Below, in pieces: positions 34,889 through 45,188 of a stretch of DNA of 64,000 bases. The notes beneath the pieces were generated by a model, which was not told the DNA's origin, made no database searches, and saw only the letters and a list, made by a program, of their open reading frames with translations. The stretch comes from Cunninghamia lanceolata (lineage: Eukaryota; Streptophyta; Pinopsida; Cupressales; Cupressaceae), in contig BSBN01000213.1 in the NCBI GenBank assembly GCA_027924645.1, positions 30,010,501 to 30,074,500 on the forward strand, read 5' to 3'. The position numbers were made by a program, and so were the translations under genes. The stretch's first letter is position 1. Each line of letters starts with the position of its first letter.

Positions 34889-35760
34889 TCAGTGCAAGAA
34901 ATAGGTGAGAAGCGGGGCCACCATCATCAGAATGTAGGCAACTCCTTGGTCTATGGCGCTCCCTGCATTCATTCATTCAATCACAGTATTAAAAAAACAG
35001 CACAAACCAAGAACTGAAATACTTTCTATGTTAAATGACTCTTAGTTTATCAATGAACATGATCATAGTTGAGTTTTTGTGTTTAGCAGCATAGCCCCAT
35101 AAACTGTTTGGCCTCGTGAACTTATTAAAAACCTTCATTCATTCATTCATTTAAAATTATGAAATCGAAATCCATTTTTGTTAAATGCAAAGGCCATTTT
35201 TAAAACCACAAGGCTAAAACAGAGGCCCAACTCTGTAAAACCATGAGGCTGAAATTGGCTCTTAGTGGAAAGATCCACACTGCACTAATCTAACAGTGCA
35301 CTAATCCACACGGCAAAGATGATCACAGTTGGCCTTTTGTGCTTAGCAGCTTCCCCATAGACTATTTGAACTAGTAGATGTTATTAAAAACCTTCATTTA
35401 TTCAATCATTAGAAACTATGAGATCAAGATCGATTTTTGTTAAATGCAAAGCCCATTTCCAAAACCACAAGGCTAAAACAGAGGCCCAACTCTGTAAAAC
35501 CATGAGGCTGAAATTGGCTCTTAGCTGAAAGATCCACAGCAAGATCCACACTGCACTAATCTAACAGTGGACTAATCTAGTATTGTAAGATATATATCCT
35601 CCAATTAAACATAGAAAAAAATATATAGCATTTGGGTTTAATTACCATCGCTTGTAGGGGCAGGAGCAGGTGCTGAAACATCCAGAGCATTCACTCCCAT
35701 AACAGCAATCATGCTCAACACCACCACCATAACTGAGCTAATAAAAGCCCTGTTTGCCAT
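34889..35760 (-). CDS. Arabinogalactan peptide (AG-peptide), two exons
   Basis: The CDS joins exon 1 (35760-35646) and exon 2 (34962-34889) to give 62 residues. The intron (35645-34963) starts GTAATT, ends TGCAG, and interrupts one Gly codon. Residues 1-25 are a signal peptide (MANRAFISSVMVVVLSMIAV, then cleavage after VNA). Residues 26-38 hold the Ala-Pro core SAPAPAPTSD, whose prolines would be hydroxylated and arabinogalactosylated. The rest, GSAIDQGVAYILMMVAPLLT, ends in a hydrophobic GPI-anchor signal. Length, the SDG-x-IDQG block and the tail match the plant AG-peptide family (AGP16/20-like, Pfam AGP). The product is a cell-surface proteoglycan peptide. The frame is intact with clean splice sites, unlike all neighbouring ORFs. 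The exact orthologue is not assigned. Confidence 0.93.
35061..35575. repeat. 260-bp tandem duplication in the AG-peptide intron
   Basis: Copies start at 35061 (GATCATAGTTGAG) and 35321 (GATCACAGTTGGC). Both include AAACAGAGGCCCAACTCTGT and CATGAGGCTGAAATTGGCTC. Together they make up most of the 683-bp intron. Confidence 0.9.
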
Positions 35761-35866
35761 GTTGCCAGAGCTAAGACTTACAAATTACAATTCTGCACAC
35801 AGACACTTCTTTAGAATCTGTTTTTCACAGGGGATTAAGCAGTGTGGAGATTGTTTTAGCCGCGGG

Positions 35867-35873
35867 TATATAA
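35867..35873 (-). promoter_or_regulatory. TATA box of the AG-peptide gene
   Basis: The minus strand reads GTTATATACCCGCGG, about 107 bp before the start codon, predicting a 5' UTR of about 75 bases. Further upstream (about 35911-35918) CCACGTTG is G-box-like, a common plant promoter element. Confidence 0.7.
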
Positions 35874-36735
35874 CAAGAATCGAAATGAGACGCGGTTTAC
35901 TCCGTGTGGGCAACGTGGGGGGTGAATTGACCGTTAGGCAACAGATAAAAAAATTTCTGCGCTGGCAATGGCAGGTGGGGTTAGTCAATATTAGCAAGAA
36001 AGTTTGATATGAATCAAAACAGGTGGAGTTTCCCCGATAGATCTGTCATCTCCTTTTTGCTAGAAACAAAAAGCAGGACGACAGTTGTGATCATTGTGGA
36101 GGTCCGGATGTCATCTTTCCAACCTGGAGCGGAACATCCAACATGGAAAATGGTTTCATTTATGAGAATGTAGGCCCTCTGCACATAACAGCTCACTGCC
36201 CAACTCATTCAGGATTCTGCTCCAACGGTTCATTTCATGGATTCTTCTCAAAGCTTACCTAGGAAGATGGGTACTTGATGTGACATTTAAGCATTCTTAA
36301 ATTATTTTTTATTGGGAACACTTTATATACTTGTCTTTAGAGGAAGATGACACCATTGCTACATACAGTTGTATTCATTTAAAGATAAAGATTGATAAAA
36401 CATTATAATATGATCTTAAATGAATATTGATTTGCCTATGTAATAAGATGATAACTGAATAATAAGTAAATAGTAAATGAATATAATTGGGTAGTAAGTG
36501 AGTTTGATCTTAGGAAACTTCATGATCAAGTGTGTTTATGTTAGAGTAGTATTAGGATGGACGACTTTCTCAGAAGTTTTGATGTTTCATCCTTCTGTGT
36601 GTCTCCTAGATGCGATAAGTGCTAAGTGGACCATTTGTATTCATGAGAAATGAGTTTTTGTGAACCATTACTCATGAAACATGGATCAATGAAATTGACT
36701 CAAAAAATACGTAGTTGAGTCGTGATAAAATATCA
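35874..36735. other. AG-peptide upstream region, no gene
   Basis: The first 150 bp are GC-richer and contain the G-box-like site and CGCGTCTC; this is the likely proximal promoter. The rest is AT-rich without coding signal. Confidence 0.5.
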
Positions 36736-37410
36736 CATAATTTGACACATTGCGAGAAACACAACCTACTTTATATCTTAATAGTAAATTAAATAGAAGG
36801 TTTAAGAAGTGCTTAACTCTTGATGATGACAATAACTGATGTAGTTAATTGAAATGTGTAAAGATGCTCAACGACCTCTCTTAGATTGTGAATATCATAT
36901 CTGAAGTGTCATTTATTTAGCAAACGAGTCCTTAAAGTCTGCACTATAGTCATACATGATTGCATTTGTGATCCTACCTAGGGTTTTTGTGATCCTACCT
37001 AAAGTTGATTGTTTTGATCGATTGTCTATCTTCAAAACATTTGTCTCTACTATGGTATCTAAATTAGGACAACAATAGTGTAGTGTCAAACATAATTTGA
37101 CACAGTGCAAAAAACACCACCTACTTGATAAGTGAATAGTAAATTAAATAAAAGGTTTAAGAATTCCTTAACTCTTGATGATGGCATTACTTGATGTAGT
37201 TGTTTTGAAATGTGTAAACATGCTCAATGACCTCTCTTAGATTATGAATATCAGAGCTAAAGTATCACTTATTTAGTAGATAGGTCTCTAAAGTTTGCAC
37301 TATAGTCGGACATGATTACATTTGTAATCGTATCTAAAGATGATTGCCTTTCTTCAAAACATTCATCTCTACTATGATATCTAAATTGGGATCAATGTAG
37401 TGTTAAAGAA
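36736..37410. repeat. 355-bp tandem duplication
   Basis: Copies start at 36736 and 37091 (CATAATTTGACACA) and share AACTCTTGATGATG, GACCTCTCTTAGATT and GCACTATAGTC in order. They are moderately diverged. Copy 1 has an extra small repeat of GTGATCCTACCTA at about 36968-37000. Confidence 0.9.
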
Positions 37411-37973
37411 CACCTTTGTGAGCTTTCGATGCTAGGATTGAAGTGTAATGCTTCCTTGCACCTTGTTGTGACCTTTCATGTCTCAACAATTGGACTTGGT
37501 TCCATTGAATTTAGACTCTTGAATTATACATACATGTGCCTAGTCTTGTTTTGTGCTTCACTCTTAGTCCTACAAGTGTTTCCTTGTTTTAATTTAATGG
37601 ATGTTCATGGCCTATTTATAACCAATTTGAGCTTATTTCTTAAGATCATGAATTTCCTATTCTTCTTTCATAGCTTATGTCATGTTTTAAATCTTGGTTT
37701 TTGTCTTGCTCTATGTCTGTAGAGGCATGGTTTGAATTGATTTTGTGTGGGAGTCATTATGGCTTCTACATGCATTTTTAAACCTTTGTTATGGCTTTCC
37801 CTTATTCTTTACAATCTTCTTTTCATGTTTCCTCGTGGTCTTTTGTATGAGTATTGACTTTATTTATCTATGCTAGCTTGCTATTATCTATCTCCAGACC
37901 CAAGTAGTTATAGGTCATGTTTCACTTGGATTCTTGCATTTGGGGATTAACTTGTTTGCATCTAGGCATCTCA
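37411..37973. other. T-rich stretch, no gene
   Basis: A 97-codon plus-strand frame (37429-37722) is Leu/Phe/Cys-rich because of T-rich DNA and has no supporting domain. Nothing else was recognised before the outer retroelement starts. Confidence 0.4.
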
Positions 37974-38132
37974 TGCATAAGATTTGGCTATGGAGATAGA
38001 GACCCAAGATCAAGGAGCTTCAATGGAAGTACAAAAGAGACCCAAAATGAGAGAATACGTCTATTCTATCATAGGATGCAAATATACAAATGAGATTACA
38101 TATGAGTACATGAGGTAGGTATATATAGGATA
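37974..38132 (-). repeat. Left LTR of the outer element, first part
   Basis: It starts TGCATAAG and matches 49130-49290, including CAAGATCAAGGAGCTTCAAT and AGACCCAAAATGAG. It is cut by the Copia; the remainder is at 47772-47828. Confidence 0.85.
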
Positions 38133-38904
38133 TGTTAGGAAAGATATCTCAACCTTGCAATTATAAAAAATATGATTTTTTAGTTATAAAAACACAAAAA
38201 CTCAATTTCTGGGATATAGGGTTAGTTTTTGGCCAAAATAAAGATGGCTCACATCGCCATCGATGGTGCCTAGTGCATAGATCTCTTCAAGCTCTTCAAT
38301 TTTAAAAAAAACAGGCCCAATTAGTCCACCGAATCAAAAGTATGGCCTCCAGAAGGTGGACCTCATGTATTGAAAAAGGTAAAAATGTGTTGGACACAAA
38401 AAAAAGTTTAAGGGGGCGTTACACGTGTTGATGCATGTTTTGACACATCATAAGACATCTTTGATTGGAGATAATGAAACCCTAGAAATTTGGGTGCCAC
38501 TTTTGGGTGCTTTTAGCTCATAGTTTTGTAATTACCATTTTACAGTTTCATGTTTTGTATCTCCTATATATTAGGTGCTTGAGATGGAGGTTGTGTGTGA
38601 GAGCCTTATAGATGTTGAGTTGCCTCTGATTCTCTATTTGGTGATACTCCTGTGAAATCTTGCTCTTCAAGTATATTGTAATCTTGTTGAGAGTTTTGAA
38701 TAATATATTGAGCTACTTTTGGAGTATGGGGTTTTTCTCCCGAAAGGGTTTTCCCCACGTAAATCACTGTGTTGTCGTATGATTTCTATTTATGTTTATT
38801 TCTGTATAATTTAAATGTAATTGTTGTAAAGATCTAAAAATTTTGCATAACCCTCCTCTCAAGATTAGTGTAGGAAGTTGTTCCGCTACCTTAACTTCGT
38901 TACA
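38133..38904 (+). repeat. 5' LTR of the Copia (772 bp)
   Basis: It starts TGTTAGGAAAG and ends TTCGTTACA. It aligns with 46986-47771 with substitutions and small indels throughout. Confidence 0.95.
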
Positions 38905-38906
38905 AC

Positions 38907-38918
38907 TGGTATCAGAGC
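38907..38918 (+). promoter_or_regulatory. Primer-binding site (initiator tRNA-Met)
   Basis: TGGTATCAGAGC lies two bases after the 5' LTR, the standard plant Copia PBS. Confidence 0.97.
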
Positions 38919-39030
38919 TTGATCATCTTTGGTTTTAGTTGTGGGTTTTTGGGTTTTTTGAACTAATCTAATTTTTAATGGGAGCTTGTGCAGAAGATAC
39001 TTTGTGATCTTGTTGCAGGAACTTTTCAGA

Positions 39031-39903
39031 TGGTAAGAACATAAGGGAGAATTGAGGTAGAATTTTTTTTGGTAACAATTTTGAGATGTGGAAGTTAAAG
39101 ATGGAAGATCTGTTAATTGATTGAGATTTGTGGGATGTTGTTGATAAGCATGTTTCAAGGCTTACAGATGCTATTTTGGCTACTCAATATGATGTTATGG
39201 ACTGTAAAGCCAAGAGTATAATTAGATTATGCCTGACAGACTCTATTTTAATTAATGTCCATGAAGAGTGTGAAGAAACTATGGAAGAAACTTGGTGAGA
39301 TACATCAAGCCAAATCTTTAGTGAACAAGATTGTCTTGAGGAAGAAATTGTAATCCTTGAGAATGGAAGAGGGTGGATGAATTGCAGACCGCCTAGAAGC
39401 ATTCAATATGTCAGTGGCTCAATTGGTGTCGGTTGATGTAAAAATGGATGTGGAGGAGAGATTCTAGATCTTGCTTTGTTCTTTGCTTGATTCATGGGAT
39501 TCTCTTGTTATGGCTATTGGGAGCACTTATGTTGTCTTGAAAGTTGAAGATGTAGTGGGTTATTTGCTTTCTGAAGAAATGAGGAGGAAGGTATCCATAG
39601 TGCCAAAGAGGCCTTAAATGTTTGTGGAAGATCTAAAGAAAAAGGCAAGAAGAGTGAGAAGCGAGACAAATCTAAGTCTAATGGGAGATCCAAATCTCCT
39701 GGAAAGTCCAAAGTTATATTTTGGAACTACAATAAGCCTAGACACTTCCATAAGGAGCGGAAAGAAGAAAAGAAGAATAAAAAGAAGAAATTTGATTCTA
39801 ATTATGAGTCTGAGAAGGAAGATGGTGATGCATTCATTGCAGTTTTGACTACTTGTGTGGGTCATGATGCATAGTTAATTGACTCAGGTGCATCTTTCCA
39901 TAT
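39031..39903 (+). pseudogene. Copia gag and start of protease
   Basis: From the ATG at 39031 several frames read a UBN2-type gag: FEMWKLKMEDLLID, LWKKLGEIHQAKSLVNKIVL, ADRLEAFNMSVAQLVSVDVK and VEDVVGYLLSEEMRRK. A Lys/Ser-rich stretch follows, then a ruined zinc knuckle FWNYNKPRHFHKER, where three of the usual C/C/H/C positions are lost. The protease active-site block LIDSGASFHI (catalytic Asp) is at about 39872-39902, preceded by a TAG in place of the usual Trp. The reading is then cut by the inserted LTR element and resumes at 42688. Confidence 0.85.
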
Positions 39904-41000
39904 TGATGCAGAGCGCACAGTGGATACAAGAAGAAGGACAAACAAGACAAGGTTCTATTCACCCCAAAAGCCCAAAAACAAGGATATTCATAGAAAAGTG
40001 GGAACAACAGTTAAGGCTCTTAAATTCTTCCTAAAAATGGTGTTTAGATATGTATTAGAAGCCATCCCATCCATTGGAAAAGGTGGATCAAACTTCAAAC
40101 TAGTAGTTCCTTCACAAACCTCAAGAAAGGCAAGTAGCCCTACAAACAGAGAACAGTCCCAATAACTTTTTATACAGACATCCAAATGCAACTCTCAGAC
40201 ATGAAATAGATACCCATTATGCCTCCCCACAACATACTCTAGAATGGGTATAGGTTACTTTGGAAAATGTGCTCTAAAAATGGACTGGCAATTCTGCTAC
40301 AAGGGTTCAAACTCAGAAATTTCACTGTGAAATGCCACGAACAGTCATTCATAACTTCCACATGAACGAAAATGAAGTCGATCACTTTAGTCAGATTGTA
40401 GATAAAATAGGTACAGATATTTTCACCAAGTTACATAAAGATCTAACGGTGGAAACAAAAGTTATGGTGTTTTTCCCAAAATGAGTTACCCTAAATTAGG
40501 GTTTTGACAGTTTTTACTAAAAATGCAATAACTAACTTAAAACAAAGCCAATATGCATGAAACAAAAAGAAAATGGAGGGTGATTGTCTATACTATCACT
40601 TACATACACTTTCACATGCCTATGAGTCCGTATAGATCTGTACAAGGGCTGAAAATAGTGAAATTCTGAAGAAGAATGCAGAAAAACAGTGCTTTTTATT
40701 ATTCCATTTTCAAATCTTCAATCACCCACGAGTTTACAAAGGTAAACAAGGCCTTTTAAAGGCATTACAATGACCTTTCAGTTTCCCACTGATTTGGGAT
40801 GAACCAAGAGCCAAATGACTCTTCACATTCCAAGTTTTTACTTTCCTAATTTGTAAATGAAGACAAACCTAGAACATTTAACCTTCCTAATGACTTCATC
40901 CTCAGAAATATGACATAATTTATCTTATTACAATATTGAACCATTCAAATTTAATCCAACTCCTATGGAAGTCTCAATTTGTCAAGGTGCTCCTGCACCA
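39904..41000 (-). repeat. LTR (3' copy in element orientation)
   Basis: It runs from TGATGCAGAGCGCACAG to CTCCTGCACCA on the plus strand. It matches the other copy almost throughout; a GTTGTTTTGAAAGATAAC-like block near 42509 is missing here. Confidence 0.93.
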
Positions 41001-41554
41001 TACAACCAACCAACAAAATTTCTAAGTCCCTTGGAAATGTATCAGCAACAAAGTCTTTTTCTGCATCTCTTCTGTCTTTATCTTCAGTCTTCTCAGCTAC
41101 AAACTTTAAATCTTTAGATCAATAGAAAGGTGACCAACCAACCAATAGAACAAAATACCATCTTCTTAGAGCATCTTCAAGCTCCTTCTACTCCCATCAG
41201 TGGAGTACTCTCCAGGCTGCAACATCAAGTGCTTCTTCAGGTATCCATCTCTCTCACTGCTTCACAACAAACCAACTCACCAAACCATTCATCTCACCCA
41301 ACAACAGATCCTAGTGATGCACCTACCACTCTCTCCTCAGTGGTTTCTCTATGCACCCTTATCTAGCCTAATCTCCATTGGAGAATGGTCATGACAGAGC
41401 TTCTCTTGTCTACCCACACACACAACCTCAGAAAACATCCTTCTGCAGCTAGATGGATAAGCACCTGCAACCAAACAACTTAGCAACAAAAACAATGGTC
41501 ACCAACATAACATATTCTTCATCTTAGAAATAACATCTCCTCCCAGAGCTTTTG

Positions 41555-41569
41555 CTAGGTCTGATACTA
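41555..41569 (-). promoter_or_regulatory. Degenerate primer-binding site
   Basis: The minus strand reads TAGTATCAGACCTAG next to the LTR end. It matches the initiator-Met PBS (TGGTATCAGAGC-type) apart from two changes. Confidence 0.7.
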
Positions 41570-41572
41570 ATT

Positions 41573-42682
41573 TGATGCAGAGCGCACAGTGGATACAAGA
41601 AGGACAAACAAGACAAGGTTCTATTCACCCCAAAAACCCAAAAACAAGGATCTTCATAGAAAAGTGGGAACAACAGTTAAGGTTCTTGAATTCTTCCTAG
41701 AAATAGTGTTTAGACATGTATTAGAAGCCATCCCATCCATTGGCAAAGGTGGATCAAACTTTGAACCAGTAGTTCCTTCACAAACCTCAAGAAAGGCAAG
41801 TAGCCCTACAAACAGAGAATAGTCTCAATAACTTTTTATACAGACATCTAAATGCAACTCTCAGACATGAAATAGATACCCATTATGCCTCCCCACAACA
41901 TACTCTAGAATGGGTATAGGTTACTTTGGAAATGTGCTCTAAAAACAGACTGGCAATTCTGCTACAAGGGTTCAAACTCAGAAATTTCACTGTGAAATGC
42001 CACGAACAGTCATTCATAACTTCCACACGAACGAAAATAAAGTTGATCGCTTCAGTCAGATTATAGATAACATAGGTACAAACATTTTCCCAAGTTACAT
42101 AAAGATCTAACGGTGGAAACAAAAGTTATGGCATTTTTCCCAAAACGGGTTACCCTAAATCAGGGTTTTGACAGTTTTTACTAAAAATGCAATAATTAAC
42201 TTAAAACAAAGCCAATCTGCATGAAACAAAAAGGAAATGGAGGGTGATTGTCTGTACTATCACTTACATACACTTGCACGTGCCTATGAGTCCGTACAGA
42301 TCCGTACAAGGGTTGAAAACAGTGAAATTCTGAAGAAAAATGCAGAAAAATAGTGTTTTTTATTATTCCATTTTCAAATCTTCAATCACCCATGAGTTTA
42401 CAAAGGTAAACAAGGCCTTTTAAAGGCATTACAATGACCTTTCAGTTTCCCACTGATTTGAGACGAACCAAGAGCCAAATGACTCTTTACATTCCAAGTT
42501 TTTACGTTGTTTTGAAAGATAACTTTCCTAATTTTCAAATGAAGACAAACCTAGAACATTTAACCTTCTTAATGACTTCATCCTCAGAAATATGACATAA
42601 TTTATCTTATTACAATATTGAACCATTCAAATTTAATACAACTCCTATGGAATTCTCAATTTGTCAAGGTGCTCCTACACCA
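41573..42682 (-). repeat. LTR (5' copy in element orientation)
   Basis: Plus-strand edges are TGATGCAG and CTACACCA, followed directly by the CATAT duplication and by the Copia protease sequence. Confidence 0.93.
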
Positions 42683-42687
42683 CATAT

Positions 42688-44104
42688 GGCCCCTAATAGA
42701 GATTAGTTTTCTAAATATGAAGAATTTGATGGAGGTAAGGTGTACTTGGGTGATGATTCTCATTTAAATATTGTTGACTGTAGTAAAGTTAAAATCATAT
42801 TTCTTAATGGTAGAGTAAATAGGATTAATGACCAGTGTGTTGCATATCCTTGGGTTAGCATGAAATTTATTATCTGTGAGCAAACTAATAGATGCGGGTG
42901 TGTAGGTAGTCTTTTCTGATACATGATGCACGATGGTTAGAGGTGCTATGGTGATGGCTAGAGGTGTCAGATTTGGCACATTATATAAGCTTGATTCATA
43001 CACTATTGAGTGCAATAGTACTTTTGTGAAAATCAAGTCTGTAACTACTTCATTAAAAGAAGTGAGGGTTTCCTCTTCAGCAGATGGTCATGACTTCTAG
43101 GTACCTAAGGGTGCTCTTTCTTTTGAATCAAAATTGCCTACGGAGAAGACTATGTTATGGCACCAGAGATTAGGCCACATTGGATAAAAGGGTCTAAGGA
43201 CCTTGAAAAATAAAAACCTTGTTGAAGGGTTGATTGAATGTAATCTTGATTTTGATTTATGTGAGCATTGTGTTTATGGTAAACAAAACCATGTTCAATT
43301 TTACTTGAGTTCTCATAAATCTTATGGTGTATTGGATCTTATTCATTCTAATGTGTTTGGTCCTATAGATGTTCCTTCCATTGGAAAATCCACATATTAT
43401 GTTTCATTTATTGATGATTATAGAAGGACATGGGTATATTTTCTAAAGAGTAAATCTAAAGTTTTCAGTTGATTTAAGGAATTTAAAGCAATGGTTGAGT
43501 TGTAGAATGGAAAGAAAATAAAATGTTTGAGGACTGACAATGGTGGTGAATTTTGCTCTAATAATTTTGATAGATTTTGTAAAGATTGTGGCATGTTCAG
43601 AGACAAAAGACAACTCTGAATTCTCCACAACAAAATGAAATTGTAGAAAGAATGAACATGACATTGATGAAGAATGCTAGGAGTGTGCTTAGTGGTTTTG
43701 GTCTAGAACAAAGGTTTTGGGCTGAAGCTATTGCCACTGCTTGCTACTTGATTAACATGTCTCCTACATCAACCCTTATTGACAAAACACCTATGGAGAC
43801 ATGGTCAGGTCATAAGCCTTCATTGAAACATCTTAGAGTTTTTGTTGCGAGGCATATACACATGTGTCAAAGGAGAAGCGAACAAATTTGGAGAACAATG
43901 CTGTGAAATGAATCTTCATCGAGTATAGTTATGGTGTGAAGGGATACAAGCTTTGGGATCTTGTTGCACATAAGGTAATATATAGTAGAAGTGTGATTTT
44001 TAGAGAAACTAAGCCTTCTATTACATTGCAACCGAAACAAAGTGAACAGAAAGATGTGATTCAACTTCCTTGTACACTTGAGAAAGTTGAATTGAGGCCC
44101 CTAG
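42688..44104 (+). pseudogene. Copia protease end and integrase
   Basis: FSKYEEFDGGKVYLGDDSHL resumes the protease region. WHQRLGHIG and CEHCVYGKQNHVQF (about 43160-43295) are the HHCC zinc domain. The integrase core follows: DLIHSNVFGPIDV, STYYVSFIDDYRRTWVYFLK, LRTDNGGEF (second Asp) and NEIVERMNMTLMKNAR (Glu). The first catalytic Asp of the usual HSDV block is Asn here (HSNV). Stops occur near 43186, 43470 and 43503, and there is a shift near 43600. Integrase would insert the cDNA; this copy cannot. Confidence 0.9.
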
Positions 44105-44108
44105 ATAA

Positions 44109-45184
44109 GGGTGTGTGCAAGAAGTTGAGTCCACTTTTTGGCCAAAAAGTGGAAGTGTTTTCCCTGATTTTCAGAATTTGTCACATTTGACCTAAAAATT
44201 TGAAGCACTTAAAGGTGGAATCTTAAAAAAAATTAGTAAATATGAAATGTAGTACTGGAGTCTAGTTTCCAAATAGGTAATTTTTTTAATACCCAGATGA
44301 TACAAACTAATTTTTAATAGGTGTTTCTAAAAACTATTGTTTAAAAGTCACTTTTTTTTACTATACCATGCACATGTACGTCATCCATATTTTAACCTAA
44401 ATAATCATATTTTTCTAAATCCTTTTGGGAAAAGATTCGTAACTCACTGAAGTGTGTTTTCCATATTTTTTTGTAAGTTTTTATTGAATATTTTTTTATT
44501 TGTTAATTTTTTATTGGTCATTATTGGTGTTTTAAAAAATCGTCGTGTACGTCACGCATACGATGACCTAAATTTATCTTTTTTTTAATTTTTTTTTCAA
44601 ATTGAAAAGAATTGTTTAAAGTACATTTTCTTACAATTTTTTTTACAAAAAAATATTTTGATAAAAAGTTATTAAAATATTAAAAAACCCTGATAATTCA
44701 AGTTTATGGATCTGTTTCATCAGAAATTAATTAAAAAATAGAAAAATAATCCAATTGTAAAAACAAATTACATATTTGGAATCTACATTGTCTCATCTAT
44801 AATGGGTTTTAATTTCATCAAAAAATTCTACAAAAAAGCTTTCAGACATATGCCCAAAGTCACTATTTTGTTGTGACATTGACAGGACCTTCAACTTGCA
44901 AGTCAAATCGGGTCCAAAGCCAAGAGTCAGGTTCCCAAGCCTTTTTTCAACCCAAAATGCATAGCAAAAATGGGGTCAGAAATTCAAATTTTATGAAACG
45001 GGATCCCGTTTTGAAACAAGATCCCATTTCTTGAAAACGAGATCCCGCTTTTGGCTCGGGATCCCGAAGTATAACGGGATCCCATTTCATAAAAAGCAGG
45101 ATCCCGTTTTGGTTTACCCGATTTCGGGTTTTTTCTAAGTCTGAAACTTCCACCTTAAGTGGACTCATCTTTGTGCATTTACCC
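44109..45184. mobile_element. 1.08-kb TIR DNA transposon inside the Copia
   Basis: Ends 44109-44136 (GGGTGTGTGCAAGAAG...) and 45157-45184 are 28-bp inverted repeats matching at 22 positions. The last 11 bases of the repeat, GAGTCCACTT and its preceding T, are exact. ATAA (or TAA) flanks both sides (44105-44108, 45185-45188). Removing the insert and one duplication restores the Copia integrase-to-RT linker frame. The interior has no transposase but holds a GATCCC array near its right end. A TAA duplication with GGG ends would fit PIF/Harbinger. Confidence 0.82.
45002..45105. repeat. Six GATCCC motifs at about 20-bp spacing
   Basis: GATCCC starts at 45002, 45020, 45041, 45060, 45078 and 45100. 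Two are full CGGGATCCCG palindromes. It lies in the subterminal part of the TIR element, where transposase-binding repeats are often found; that role is inference. Confidence 0.85.
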
Positions 45185-45188
45185 ATAA

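Larger units (their letters stand above)
39904..42682 (-). mobile_element. Non-autonomous LTR element: 1.1-kb LTRs, 572-bp interior
   Basis: Direct repeats 39904-41000 and 41573-42682 flank only 572 bp. On the minus strand the LTR starts TGGTG and ends GCATCA. TAGTATCAGACCTAG follows after three bases, a mutated initiator-Met PBS, so the element points to the minus strand. The 5-bp duplication CATAT is exact (39899-39903 and 42683-42687) and lies inside the host Copia's protease. The interior has no gag or pol. The LTRs are visibly more alike than those of the host Copia, consistent with later insertion. Confidence 0.92.

Noticed and set aside
37429..37722. Plus-strand 97-codon hydrophobic frame, membrane-protein-like
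   Set aside because: T-rich DNA gives Leu/Phe codons by composition; it overlaps no promoter or splice signal and has no known family.
38886..39865. Minus-strand frames of 65-90 codons at the Copia 5' end
   Set aside because: Antisense to LTR/PBS and gag; the plus strand carries the recognised domains.
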